Shown: positions 23,180-31,379, counted from the stretch's first letter. The stretch: 64,000 bases of DNA from Geoglobus ahangari (GCF_001006045.1 NZ_CP011267.1:186001-250000), one strand, 5' to 3'. Notes: generated by a model not told the origin, from the sequence alone. A program made the numbers and translations.

Positions 23180-24581
23180 CGCCACCACCCTTGATCTCCC
23201 TGATAACACTCAAGAGCTCGCTGATGGTCTTCCTCGGCATCGTGATCTTCTCCCTGACGTAGGCCCTGAGAAGCTTGTTGTAGTCTTCGGCAATCTGCTT
23301 GATCTGAGCGCTCTTGAGCATCCTGGTGTAGTTGTCCTCGTTCATTATCTCACTGCATTCAACGAGCTTCGTCTTTGTGACCTCAAGGCTGAAGTGCTGC
23401 TTTATCGCCCTGACGTTGAAGATAATAGCAGTCAGCACCGCAAGGAACAGAGAATAAGCCAGATCAATTCTGAAGACATTCAGGAAATCCGCCACCACGC
23501 TGATGACCAGCATGGCAAAGAACGCGATCAGGCTGTACCTCAGATTAAACTCCGCCCTGCTGTTGTAGACCTCATCCTCCACCTTCACGGCGAGAATGCC
23601 CTTGACGCTCTTTCCGTCGAGCTCGAAGCTCACAGGCTGCTTGAAGTCATCCTTAAAACTGACCCTTGCCAGCCTGTTGTCATGATCTCTGACAAGCCCT
23701 CTCTTGGACAAATACGGCAGCGCATACAGCCTGATAGGCCTCGAATAGTCGACAATCGCAAGATACAGCTTTTCATATTCTGCCAGATACCTCGCGAAGA
23801 TAAAGCCAAGAACAAAGAAGACCGCAAAAGCCCAGTTGTACATGTCCCTGATCTTCTCCCTGTTAAGCTCCAAGGCAGGAATCTGCTTAACTATCGTCGT
23901 GTTGCCTGCCTGAATTCTTACCGCTGCAGTTGTGTAGTCAACGCTTAAAATCGCTAAGATCAGAACAACACAGGCAACAAGAATTATCAGATTATCAACG
24001 AAGCTTATCAGGAGCCTGTCCCTCTTCAGCCAGTAGCTTAAAGCAAAGCCGACCAAGAAGATTCCCAGAGCCCCAGCCGCCCTCTGCCAGCCGAATTTGG
24101 CAAGTTCTGACTTAAGGATCGCAATGGGATAGTCCTCAAAGTAAAAGAGATCCCTTTTCTGCTTCAGGATTGCAAAACCCCACGGAGAACCAACCGTTAC
24201 GACCTTCAGCCCTGCGTACTCCTGCACCCCTGAGAAGTTCAGGCGATTGTAGCCCTTGTGTATGGTTGTCTTCTTCCAAACTCCGCCAAAGACATCAACC
24301 ACAGTCACCGGCTCGGTTCTGTTGGCATAGATTAGAATCCAGCCCTCATCAAGATCGTAGTCCACAACGTATGCCCACCTGTCAATGTCCCACTTGCTCC
24401 CCGTTCCAGTTATGAACTTCCTCGTTTCATTGCTCCAGTAAACCAGATCGGGCTGATTGCTGAACTTTCCAAGCTCCTGAACCGTGGTGTTCTGCTTGGC
24501 GAACTTGGACATGTCGATGTAGTCCGCTGAAGCCACGGGAAGCACCAATAAAATCAAAAAAAGAATTAACGCCCTGGCCAT
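23172..24581 (-). CDS. Multi-TM provirus protein with signal peptide and ectodomain
   Basis: 469 aa from MARALILFLILLVLPVASADY (24581; GTG nine bases upstream rejected). The cleavable signal is followed by ~130 extracytoplasmic residues, then about six membrane helices (AAGALGIFLVGFALSYWL, LLISFVDNLIILVACVVLILAIL, WAFAVFFVLGFIFARYL, YSLIAFFAMLVISVVADFL, LAYSLFLAVLTAIIFNV and neighbours) with a soluble insertion (~295-345) and a C-terminal cytosolic helical domain. In pleolipoviruses, conserved multi-TM ORFs follow the spike gene; this one has that position. Function in the virus is unknown. Confidence 0.65.
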   Translation of the reverse strand: MARALILFLILLVLPVASADYIDMSKFAKQNTTVQELGKFSNQPDLVYWSNETRKFITGTGSKWDIDRWAYVVDYDLDEGWILIYANRTEPVTVVDVFGGVWKKTTIHKGYNRLNFSGVQEYAGLKVVTVGSPWGFAILKQKRDLFYFEDYPIAILKSELAKFGWQRAAGALGIFLVGFALSYWLKRDRLLISFVDNLIILVACVVLILAILSVDYTTAAVRIQAGNTTIVKQIPALELNREKIRDMYNWAFAVFFVLGFIFARYLAEYEKLYLAIVDYSRPIRLYALPYLSKRGLVRDHDNRLARVSFKDDFKQPVSFELDGKSVKGILAVKVEDEVYNSRAEFNLRYSLIAFFAMLVISVVADFLNVFRIDLAYSLFLAVLTAIIFNVRAIKQHFSLEVTKTKLVECSEIMNEDNYTRMLKSAQIKQIAEDYNKLLRAYVREKITMPRKTISELLSVIREIKGGGDE

Positions 24582-24611
24582 GAGAATCACCGTGTAAAAA
24601 ATAAGGAGAGT

Positions 24612-26159
24612 TTACCTTCTCCTTCCAAGAATTGCGTAAACTCCAACTGCACCAATTGCTATGATGCCAATCTTTGCTGCCTGATCAAGAGATGCCCACC
24701 ACTCGGAGAGGCTGGAGCCTCCACCTGAGCCTCCTGCGGCCATTGCCTGCAGGTTATTGATGTATTCTTCGTAAAGCTGTCTTATCTGTGCCAGCTCGTC
24801 ATACATTTTGAGAACGTCCCCGCTGTGGCTGACATACCTTGTAAGCGTTACGTTTGTTAATTCGTTACCCTGCCAGTCTTTGATAGCTCCAACTGTGAAA
24901 TTATAGCCCTTCAAGTCATAAAGTCCACCATCGCTGACAAAGAACCATAGGTAATTGCTGTCTGCTGTGTAGTTCTGCCCACTTTCAAGTGTTCCCGTCC
25001 AGTCCGTGAAAAGCCAGCCTTCAAGTGTTGTAGCGTTGCCATTCGCATCATAGACCGTTATGTTTATCGTTTTGTTGATTCCAGTCGTGTTAAGCCCCAT
25101 CAGTGCCAGTTCTGCCGAAGCATAGCCATAATAACCCGTCTGGTTAAGGTCATTGTTAAGCATGCTTGCGAGAATGTAGGGGTCAATTAGCGCCGTGATA
25201 TTCCACTGATTAACGTAATCCTGAGCCAGCCCGTCGATATAAGCGTCTATGTTCGCATTTACCATGTTATACTCGCTGTCAATCTGGTTAAGTATGGTCT
25301 GATATTGATTAAAGTCATACACTGTCTCAGTTCCATTAAATACAACCGTTATGGTCGCAAGATACCAATTTCCGTTATTATATCCGTTGTATGTAAACCA
25401 CGCAAACGGCCTTTTAATTGAATAAGTGTCACCCAGGACTGTAACCGTTGAAGTCCTGATAACCAAGTAATCTTTAACCCAGTTCTCCTGATTGAGGTTC
25501 AAATTACCGTTAACCCAACGGAAAGCCAAAACCTTCTGATTCCACGAAGGATGATATTCTACTTTATCCACTGTCTCAGTCGATACCTGCCCAATCTGAG
25601 TGTCCACAACATCAATGACTATATCGCTGACCCCTATATTCTGCACATAGTAGCCTACAGAATAATTGACCAGCTCAGCGCTTTCATTAGCAAGCGCTAT
25701 TATGTTCTTCGTCAGGTTCAGATAGTAGTTATAAACCGCCTCGTGTGCTTTTTGCTTTGCTAAGGTCTTTGCAGTTACGAAATCACTACCGTTTTGGGTC
25801 AATTCATAATCAATGACCTTAAGAGCATTGTATTTAGCCAAAGCCCATGCATAGTTTTCTGAATACTTAAGCAAATCTTGACCAAGGCTGATTATATTGT
25901 TATCTCTCGCATAAATCTCTTGCAGATACAAACGAGTGTCAATGTCATTCTGAATCGTGTTTGACGTTAATTGAGCCTGTAGATCATCAATTAACTCCTG
26001 ATAGTTCTCTGAGTCTAAGATTCCAAGCCAATAACCGAAAACGGTTGAAGCTACGAAACCAGCCGCTATCAATGGCAAAACGAGCGGGACTGCTACCGTT
26101 TGCCCTATCAACATTGTAAGCATCAAAGCCGCCATTACTGCTTTTCTCTTATCGCTCAC
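24612..26159 (-). CDS. Spike-like virion glycoprotein (VP4-like)
   Basis: About 515 aa. Start GTG 26159 chosen for its upstream AGGTGGTGG; GTG 26168 also possible. An N-terminal hydrophobic stretch (KAVMAALMLTMLIGQTVAV and following) is export signal or membrane segment. A helical region with coiled character precedes a beta-rich middle carrying at least 14 Asn-X-Ser/Thr sequons; a helix (VLKMYDELAQIRQLYEEYINNL), a Gly/Ser hinge, and a C-terminal anchor AAKIGIIAIGAVGVYAILGRRR end it. Pleolipovirus VP4 spikes share this exact layout (signal, long ectodomain, coiled stalk, C-terminal TM, few basic residues). No sequence identity was tested. Confidence 0.72.
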   Translation of the reverse strand: MSDKRKAVMAALMLTMLIGQTVAVPLVLPLIAAGFVASTVFGYWLGILDSENYQELIDDLQAQLTSNTIQNDIDTRLYLQEIYARDNNIISLGQDLLKYSENYAWALAKYNALKVIDYELTQNGSDFVTAKTLAKQKAHEAVYNYYLNLTKNIIALANESAELVNYSVGYYVQNIGVSDIVIDVVDTQIGQVSTETVDKVEYHPSWNQKVLAFRWVNGNLNLNQENWVKDYLVIRTSTVTVLGDTYSIKRPFAWFTYNGYNNGNWYLATITVVFNGTETVYDFNQYQTILNQIDSEYNMVNANIDAYIDGLAQDYVNQWNITALIDPYILASMLNNDLNQTGYYGYASAELALMGLNTTGINKTINITVYDANGNATTLEGWLFTDWTGTLESGQNYTADSNYLWFFVSDGGLYDLKGYNFTVGAIKDWQGNELTNVTLTRYVSHSGDVLKMYDELAQIRQLYEEYINNLQAMAAGGSGGGSSLSEWWASLDQAAKIGIIAIGAVGVYAILGRRR

Positions 26160-26193
26160 CGCCACCACCTCTGTTAAAAAATAGTGTTAAAGT

Positions 26194-26595
26194 TCAGTCC
26201 TGCTTTGCTGCGACTATCAGAGCGCCCACGCTGACGATCAGCATGATAAAGCTGTTCACCGGGTCAGTCAGGTACGTGCTTATGTCTATCCCGATGCCTG
26301 CAAGATACCCAGCAGCCGCAAGCGGCAAGCCAATAGCCACGCTCAGAGCTCCGATCTCAAGGGCTGTAACCTTCTGGTTCTTCTTCACCTGCTTGTCCAG
26401 AGCGAACACACCGAGGGCGCTGAACAGCACTATCCAGAAGCTGAAGTCTGTCACCCACGCCAGATTTATGCTGCCCAGTCCAAACGTCGCAATACCTGCG
26501 ATCACGTAGACCACAAACAGGGCAGCCTCGTATATGCTCACGTTCCCCTTCCTGTAGGCGCCCCCATAATACCGCTTAAAACTCCCTCTCGCCAT
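26194..26595 (-). CDS. VP3-like major membrane protein
   Basis: 133 aa with a basic N-terminus (MARGSFKRYYGGAYRKGN), then four membrane helices (~20-40, 48-66, 78-98, 110-130) and the ending VAAKQD. Short loop KQVKKNQK between helices 2 and 3. Paralog of the 15585-16097 protein. Sits immediately after the 81-aa membrane gene and before the spike gene, the same order as VP3-VP4 in pleolipoviruses, where VP3 is the inner-face membrane protein of the virion vesicle. High expression is expected from the promoter at 26872. Confidence 0.75.
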   Translation of the reverse strand: MARGSFKRYYGGAYRKGNVSIYEAALFVVYVIAGIATFGLGSINLAWVTDFSFWIVLFSALGVFALDKQVKKNQKVTALEIGALSVAIGLPLAAAGYLAGIGIDISTYLTDPVNSFIMLIVSVGALIVAAKQD

Positions 26596-26601
26596 CTCAC
26601 C

Positions 26602-26847
26602 TCACCCTTTCTTTCTCTTTCCTCCTTTCCCCTTCTTTCTCCCGCTCATTCCCGCCAACGCCTCATACTTGCTAACTCTAACCCATATCAGCGCCAGCAC
26701 CGCTACAAAACCCAGCGCTGCGGGTATTGTGCCAAAATGCTGCTGAATCCACTGCTTCAACCAGTCCCCAGCGAGGGCGTCAAGTAGCAACTCCAGAACA
26801 ACAAAGAGTGCGAGCAATACTGCAAACTCTGTGTGCTGGCGCCTCAT
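26602..26847 (-). CDS. Two-helix membrane protein with Lys/Gly tail
   Basis: 81 aa. Helices FAVLLALFVVLELLLDALAG and AALGFVAVLALIWVRV are followed by a very basic C-terminal tail (MSGRKKGKGGKRKKG). First gene of the structural operon; ATG lies about 3 bases from the expected transcription start. The tail would face DNA inside a virion or the cytosol, so a membrane-to-genome linker is plausible, an inference from charge and place. No family recognised. Confidence 0.65.
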   Translation of the reverse strand: MRRQHTEFAVLLALFVVLELLLDALAGDWLKQWIQQHFGTIPAALGFVAVLALIWVRVSKYEALAGMSGRKKGKGGKRKKG

Positions 26848-26871
26848 TTTAAAACAGAAAATAGGTTTCCA

Positions 26872-26880
26872 GTATATAAA
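26872..26880 (-). promoter_or_regulatory. TATA box of the structural operon
   Basis: TTTATATAC on the minus strand, centred ~26 bases before the expected start next to ATG 26847. It falls in the short gap after the integrase stop, so the structural genes are transcribed separately from integrase. Confidence 0.65.
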
Positions 26881-26892
26881 ACCGCTAAAAAA

Positions 26893-28104
26893 TTATTTCC
26901 GATCTAAAAAGTCCTTCAGCATAGGCAAGGCCTCAGGATCTGTCATAGCTATTTCCATAAACGTCTTGAGTGCTTTCTCAACTTTCTGAAGCCTCTCCTT
27001 CAAAGCCCGATTTTCAAGAACCACGGACTCAAGCGCTTTATTGAACTCAGCTCTAACTTCCTCTTTCGCTCTTTCAATCTCCTTCGCCCCAACGTTCGAA
27101 AGTAGGTTCAAAACGGGCTCAACTTTCAGATACTCCTGCTTAAACCATTCGACATCATACTCTGGACTCTTGTCATAACCAAGCTTGTCGATGACGTGCC
27201 CAAGGAAAAACTCGCTTGCAACAGCATTAACACCATACAAAGTGCAAAGCGACTTAAACAGATCTCTGAACTCATGGAGATGAACATGATAGCGATTCAA
27301 ACCATTCTGCTCTATAATTCCAATCCTTTTCGCAATTTTCGTCAGCATATTCCCAAGCAATCGAGAGGTCAACGGGACGTACTCTTTTTTCCTACGGTTG
27401 TAAACCACAAAAAGCTCATCCCTGTCACAATCCGGCCGCTCTTTTAACCAAGATTTGATCAGCATCTTCGCATCCTTTCCCAGAAAAGTATAGTACTTCC
27501 TAACCTCCGTTTTGCTAACTTTAGACCTGAAAAGGTCTATTCTAACCGGGCCCTCTTCATCGAGCTTGTCAATAATCTGCCTCCATGCAAATTTATTAAA
27601 CTGGTCGTACTCCGCCGCCGCAAGAGCTGCCTGAAAACAAACCATATATGCTGCCTTGTATGGCTGTGGGGCGTGAATTATTATCTCCCTCAGCTCCTCA
27701 ATGGTCAGAGGCGGTAACGTAATCGCTCTGAGTTTATCTGCCTCACTTGGCTGAAAAACCCTATTCATCTCCTGCCTCGATAACTTTGGCAAGAACACCC
27801 GATGGTACTCATAGAAACTCTTAACTGCCTGAAATCTATTCTTTCTGTCCTTTACCCCTGTTTTCTGCTGCTTGATGTACTCCAGAAGAATGTCCAAATG
27901 TGTATAAAGAACATCCTGATCCCCTTTTTTAGCATCGTTCAACATTTCCTCAGCAGAATTCCAATACCCAGATTCCTTAACCCACTCGAGATATTTGAGG
28001 AAATAATAAACGTAACTTCTCGCTGTGGAAGGCCTCAAATCATAAGCCCACTTTTTAACGCAGTCTTCTTCGATATTAAAGGACTCTACGCCCTTGTATG
28101 GCAT
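26893..28104 (-). CDS. int: Tyrosine-recombinase integrase
   Basis: 403 aa from ATG 28104, placed ~26 bases after an AT-rich TATA-like run (GTG 28119 also possible). N-terminal helical SAM-like DNA-binding domain (LRPSTARSYVYYFLKYLEWV), then the catalytic domain: KVSKTEVRKYY (Lys strand), VHLHEFRDLFKS (His-x-x-Arg box), FLGHVID then LGYDKSPEYDVEW with candidate Tyr. At the box I site the usual Arg of TGLRxxEL seems replaced (AALAAAEYDQF, ~residue 160). A C-terminal coiled coil (EEVRAEFNKALESVVLENRALKERLQKVE) follows. The gene lies whole beside the tRNA, unlike fusellovirus integrases that split on insertion. Confidence 0.85.
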   Translation of the reverse strand: MPYKGVESFNIEEDCVKKWAYDLRPSTARSYVYYFLKYLEWVKESGYWNSAEEMLNDAKKGDQDVLYTHLDILLEYIKQQKTGVKDRKNRFQAVKSFYEYHRVFLPKLSRQEMNRVFQPSEADKLRAITLPPLTIEELREIIIHAPQPYKAAYMVCFQAALAAAEYDQFNKFAWRQIIDKLDEEGPVRIDLFRSKVSKTEVRKYYTFLGKDAKMLIKSWLKERPDCDRDELFVVYNRRKKEYVPLTSRLLGNMLTKIAKRIGIIEQNGLNRYHVHLHEFRDLFKSLCTLYGVNAVASEFFLGHVIDKLGYDKSPEYDVEWFKQEYLKVEPVLNLLSNVGAKEIERAKEEVRAEFNKALESVVLENRALKERLQKVEKALKTFMEIAMTDPEALPMLKDFLDRK

Positions 28105-28151
28105 AAAAATAACGGCCACATAGGTTTACTTATTTTTTTCTGAACCCATAT

Positions 28152-28156
28152 AAAAA
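28152..28156 (-). terminator. T5 terminator of tRNA-Trp
   Basis: On the minus strand, TTTTT directly follows the discriminator base A of the tRNA. Oligo-T ends archaeal tRNA transcripts. Confidence 0.55.
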
Positions 28157-28171
28157 TGGGGCCGGTGGGAT
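28156..28171 (+). repeat. attR, right copy of the att core in tRNA-Trp
   Basis: ATGGGGCCGGTGGGAT, identical to 11391-11406. It covers the discriminator, the acceptor 3' strand and the start of the T stem, so the tRNA stays intact after integration. Confidence 0.88.
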
Positions 28172-28292
28172 TTGAACCCACGACTGGCGGGTCTCCCCGG
28201 GTCAGCACTCCAGCGGATCATCACCGCTCAGCAGACCCATCAGTCATCACACCGCTGGAGCCCGCCGCGCTTCCTGGCTACGCCACGACCCC
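28157..28292 (-). tRNA. trnW: tRNA-Trp (CCA) with a 62-nt intron
   Basis: Acceptor GGGGTCG pairs with CGGCCCC (one G-U), discriminator A; D stem GCGT/GCGC; anticodon stem GCGGG/CCCGC with loop CTCCAG+A, anticodon CCA; variable loop CAGTC; T arm GTGGG-TTCAAAT-CCCAC. The mature length is 74 nt; CCA is not encoded. The intron lies after G37, the standard archaeal position, and can form a bulge-helix-bulge (CTCC with GGAG). The gene's 3' end is the provirus integration site. Confidence 0.96.
28193..28254 (-). ncRNA. tRNA-Trp intron box C/D guide sRNA
   Basis: The 62-nt intron has box C GTGATGA, D' CTGA, C' GTGATGA and box D CTGA. By the N+5 rule, the segment before D' (GGGTCTG) pairs with AGACCC of the tRNA and places the target on C39. 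The segment before D (GCTGGAGTG) pairs with the anticodon loop around CTCCAGC and targets C34. This is the known archaeal scheme in which the tRNA-Trp intron guides 2'-O-methylation of its own precursor at 34 and 39. Confidence 0.92.
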
Positions 28293-28317
28293 TCTGCTTT
28301 CAGGATGGGTGCAATTT

Positions 28318-28327
28318 GAATATAACT
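28318..28327 (-). promoter_or_regulatory. TATA box of tRNA-Trp
   Basis: AGTTATATTC on the minus strand, about 30 bases before the tRNA 5' end, as expected for an archaeal tRNA promoter. It lies outside the provirus, so integration leaves expression untouched. Confidence 0.5.
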
Positions 28328-28439
28328 GTTGCGTTTGAGAGTGGTGGTAAATCAACGATAAATCATCGAAAATTATATGGTGATAGCAGCAGACTCCACA
28401 TGATGGAAAGCAGAAATGTGCTAAGAGGGTGATGGATAG

Positions 28440-29837
28440 ATGTTCCCGGAAGAAGGTTTGGGAAAGGACGATGTTCTGAGAGAGCTTGAAGAGCTCTCAA
28501 AAGATGATTTTGACCCCCTAAGCGGGAGAATGTGGGGTCACACGTATTACTCGGGACTAACGGACGTTATTGAGATAGTCAGGAAGGCCTACGTCATGTA
28601 CATGGACAAGACCATGCTCGACTTCACGGTCTACCCAAGCGTGCTGAAGATGGAGAACGACGTTATCTGCTTCGCGAGGGAGATACTTAAAGGTGATGAG
28701 GAAACGGTCGGAAACTTCACATACGGAGGGACTGAGAGTATCATGCTCGCCGCTAAGGCCGCGAGAGAGAGGTTCAGAAAGGAGCATGGAAAAAGCGCAG
28801 TTCCGGAGATAGTCCTGCCAGACACTGCCCATCCCGCATTCTACAAGTCCGCAGAGTATCTCGGTCTGAAAGCTGTTAGAGTGAAGACGGACGAGGAGTG
28901 GAGGGCTAATGGTGATGCGGTGAGCGAGGCTTTGAGCGAGAACACTTGCATGGTTGTCTGCTCGGCACCAAACTACCCATTTGGCGTTGTGGACGATGTG
29001 AGGAGCGTTGCAGAGGTTTGCGAGGAAAAAGGGCTTTGGCTTCATGTGGACGCATGCCTTGGAGGATTCATCCTTCCGTTCATGAGGGAGAACGGGGAGA
29101 AGATCCCGGACTTCGACTTCTCACTGGATGGGGTCTCGTCAATTTCCGCGGACTTCCACAAGTTCGGATATGCCCCTCGAGGAGCTTCGGCTGTCCTTTA
29201 CAGAAATTCCGGGCTGAGAGAGGGGCAGATATTCGTCATGTCCTCATGGCCGGGGTATCCGCTCGTGAACACCGCAGTCCTATCAACCCGCTCAGCGGGA
29301 ACTCTCGCTGCCACTTGGGCGGTGATGAGGCATCTGGGAAGGAAGGGATACACGGAGCTGGCAGCGAGGGTTCTGAAGGTCAGGAAGAGGCTCGAGAAAG
29401 AGCTGCCAGAAATTGGGCTGGAGATCATAGGAAAGCCGGAGGGAAGTGTTCTGGCATTCAAGTCAGATATCGTGGACGTCTTCCTGCTTGCAGGCGCGAT
29501 GGAGAGGAGAGGGTGGTACATACAGTCGCAGCCCGGCTCGGAGAAACTGGGGTATCCGAAGTGCATTCACCTGACAATAAATCCGGGGCACGGGAGGGTG
29601 GTAGATAAGTTCCTGAGCGACCTCAGGGCGTCTGTCGAGGAGGTGAAGGGTGTTAAGGCCGAATACGATGTCGAGAGAATTCTCTCGGACATTCAGGGTG
29701 CCCTTGGCATGAGGCCCGGTGAGCTGCCCGATGACCTTACTCCGGTAAACGAGCTGATACACCGCCTCCCGCCGGAGATGGTCGAGCAGGTGCTGAGGAG
29801 CATGATAAACGAGGTGATATTCAGGCCCTCAGAATAG
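28440..29837 (+). CDS. PLP-dependent decarboxylase / sphingosine-phosphate-lyase-like
   Basis: 465 aa. Group II decarboxylase fold type I: GNFTYGGTESIMLAAKAAR near residue 92, DACLGGF near residue 205, and the PLP-lysine motif SADFHKFGYAPRG near residue 244. The N-terminal GRMWGHTYYSG and the phosphate-recognition pattern resemble the sphingosine-1-phosphate lyase and MfnA groups. Archaea lack sphingolipids; tyrosine or aspartate decarboxylation (methanofuran or CoA routes) or cleavage of a phosphorylated amine are options. The C-terminal ~55 residues extend beyond the core. Its 3' end overlaps the convergent FGGY kinase by nine bases. Confidence 0.82.
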   Translation: MFPEEGLGKDDVLRELEELSKDDFDPLSGRMWGHTYYSGLTDVIEIVRKAYVMYMDKTMLDFTVYPSVLKMENDVICFAREILKGDEETVGNFTYGGTESIMLAAKAARERFRKEHGKSAVPEIVLPDTAHPAFYKSAEYLGLKAVRVKTDEEWRANGDAVSEALSENTCMVVCSAPNYPFGVVDDVRSVAEVCEEKGLWLHVDACLGGFILPFMRENGEKIPDFDFSLDGVSSISADFHKFGYAPRGASAVLYRNSGLREGQIFVMSSWPGYPLVNTAVLSTRSAGTLAATWAVMRHLGRKGYTELAARVLKVRKRLEKELPEIGLEIIGKPEGSVLAFKSDIVDVFLLAGAMERRGWYIQSQPGSEKLGYPKCIHLTINPGHGRVVDKFLSDLRASVEEVKGVKAEYDVERILSDIQGALGMRPGELPDDLTPVNELIHRLPPEMVEQVLRSMINEVIFRPSE

Positions 29838-31340
29838 GCCCTTGTTGAGGCTCCTGAACAGCCCCTTCGTCTTCTTGTAGTAGTCCCTGAAGTGTTTCAT
29901 TTTTTTCCTGTACACATTCACAAGCCTCTCATCCGGCTTAAAGGTCCTGTCAAACCTGAACTTGCTCGCAGCAGACTCGAACGTGTCCTTTCCGAGGGCA
30001 ACAGAGCCGATGACTCCAAGTCCCCTCAGACCGGCCATCTCAGGGCTTGCAGTCCTCACAACCTGCCTATTGAGCGTGCTTGCAATTATTTCGCACAGCA
30101 CATCGAATCTTGCCCCGCCACCGGTCACCTTGACCTCCGCTTGCCTTCCAACTATCCCCTCAACGATCTCATACGCCCAGCCTATGTTGAGGGCGATTCC
30201 CTCCATAAGTGCCCGGAAGACCTCTCCCTTCCCGGTCTTAAGGCTGAGGTTCACGAGACTTCCCCTGATGTACCCGTCATCAAGGGGTGCTCGCTCTCCG
30301 AAGAACCATGGAGTGAAGAGCAGGTTCGTCTCTGCCCTCGCAATCCTCTCCACCTCCTCATGGCTACCAACCCCGGTCAGATCCATGAGCCAGTCTATCG
30401 CCCCTCCCGCCACCTCCTGCTCGGCAACGAGCAGGTACTTTCCGGGAATCCCGCTCAGCAGCGTGCCAATGTAGTGCTTCAGGTCGGCCTTCCTCTTCGA
30501 GATGTGCGCCGCCACCCAGTCGCTCGTGCCGATGTAAACGTGCACCTCGCCCTCACCTATCGCCCCAGACCCTATTGCTGCTGTGCACATATCTCCCGCT
30601 CCAACCACAACCGGAGTCCCGGGGCTGATCCCGAGTTCTCCCGCAACTCTCTCACCAACCCTGCCTGCGATGTCCGTGCTGTCCCTTATCTCGGGAAACA
30701 GGTCTGGTGAAAGACCGTACTCCTTCATCAGGCCCACATGCCACTCCGCCTTCCCCTTCCTCGTGTCAGCGAGCCATGTCAGGTGCGCCTCGTCCTGACT
30801 CGTAACAATCTCCCCGCACGCCCTGTAGATCAGATAGCCCTTCACATCCAGAATCCTGCTTACCTTCCGGAACCTTTCAGGCTCGTTCTCCATCATCCAC
30901 GCAAGCTTTGATACAACATCCTTCCCCGTTCTGCTCGGAGCGCCACCTGTTATCCTGAGAAACCTGAGGAGCCTCGGGAGGTTGTAGCCCTGAACCCTGA
31001 GCGGGCCGGACCAGAGCTCCCTCGGATAGCCCTTGCCCCTCTCGTCCAGCCATATGATCATGTTGCCCACAGGCTCCCCTTCCAAGTCGAGCGGGACTAT
31101 CCCGGCCATGTGAGCCGTGAAAACGAGAGCGTCAACGTCGTGCCCATCGCAAACCTCCCTCAGCAAATCAGCCACAGTGTTCCAGAGCCTCTCAGGATCT
31201 TTTTCAGCAAATCCTTCTCTCGGATGAATCACCTCGGCCTTTCTCGACGAGAAGCTCCTGACAGAATAATCGTCGGTGTCAACAACCCCGGCCTTTATCG
31301 AGGTGGTGCCAACGTCAACGGCGGCAATAAGGCTGCCCAT
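29829..31340 (-). CDS. FGGY-family carbohydrate kinase
   Basis: 503 aa. N-terminal VDVGTTSIKAGVVD (ATP-grasping loop of the actin-like fold), DERGKGYPRELW and a C-terminal VTGGGARFDVLCEIIAS, the FGGY signature region. Closest in pattern to xylulokinase/gluconokinase. It would phosphorylate a sugar or polyol with ATP. The physiological sugar cannot be told; the organism type is not a known sugar user, so a role with ribulose/xylulose salvage is possible. No sugar transporter is nearby. ATG 31340. Confidence 0.82.
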   Translation of the reverse strand: MGSLIAAVDVGTTSIKAGVVDTDDYSVRSFSSRKAEVIHPREGFAEKDPERLWNTVADLLREVCDGHDVDALVFTAHMAGIVPLDLEGEPVGNMIIWLDERGKGYPRELWSGPLRVQGYNLPRLLRFLRITGGAPSRTGKDVVSKLAWMMENEPERFRKVSRILDVKGYLIYRACGEIVTSQDEAHLTWLADTRKGKAEWHVGLMKEYGLSPDLFPEIRDSTDIAGRVGERVAGELGISPGTPVVVGAGDMCTAAIGSGAIGEGEVHVYIGTSDWVAAHISKRKADLKHYIGTLLSGIPGKYLLVAEQEVAGGAIDWLMDLTGVGSHEEVERIARAETNLLFTPWFFGERAPLDDGYIRGSLVNLSLKTGKGEVFRALMEGIALNIGWAYEIVEGIVGRQAEVKVTGGGARFDVLCEIIASTLNRQVVRTASPEMAGLRGLGVIGSVALGKDTFESAASKFRFDRTFKPDERLVNVYRKKMKHFRDYYKKTKGLFRSLNKGLF

Positions 31341-31379
31341 GAGAGAAGTGGAATTTAAAATTATTTATAATTGACGAAC

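Larger units (their letters stand above)
11391..28171. mobile_element. Integrated pleomorphic (pleolipovirus-like) provirus
   Basis: About 16.8 kb between two copies of ATGGGGCCGGTGGGAT, the right copy being the 3' end of tRNA-Trp. Content: tyrosine integrase beside the tRNA, HUH Rep, P-loop NTPase, two small multi-TM basic proteins, a spike-like glycoprotein, a multi-TM protein with an ectodomain, AbrB and wHTH regulators, zinc microgenes and a plus-strand cargo block. The set and the contiguous structural cluster correspond to haloarchaeal Pleolipoviridae (VP3-like, VP4-like, ORF6/7-like, VP8-like). Host genes with different codon and GC character flank both ends. From memory, not checked, pleomorphic viruses of Archaeoglobus have been reported. 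All core genes look intact, so the element may be active. Confidence 0.85.

Noticed and set aside
26893-28171. Fusellovirus-style integrase split by integration
   Set aside because: The integrase gene is whole and the att core lies in the tRNA, not in the integrase.
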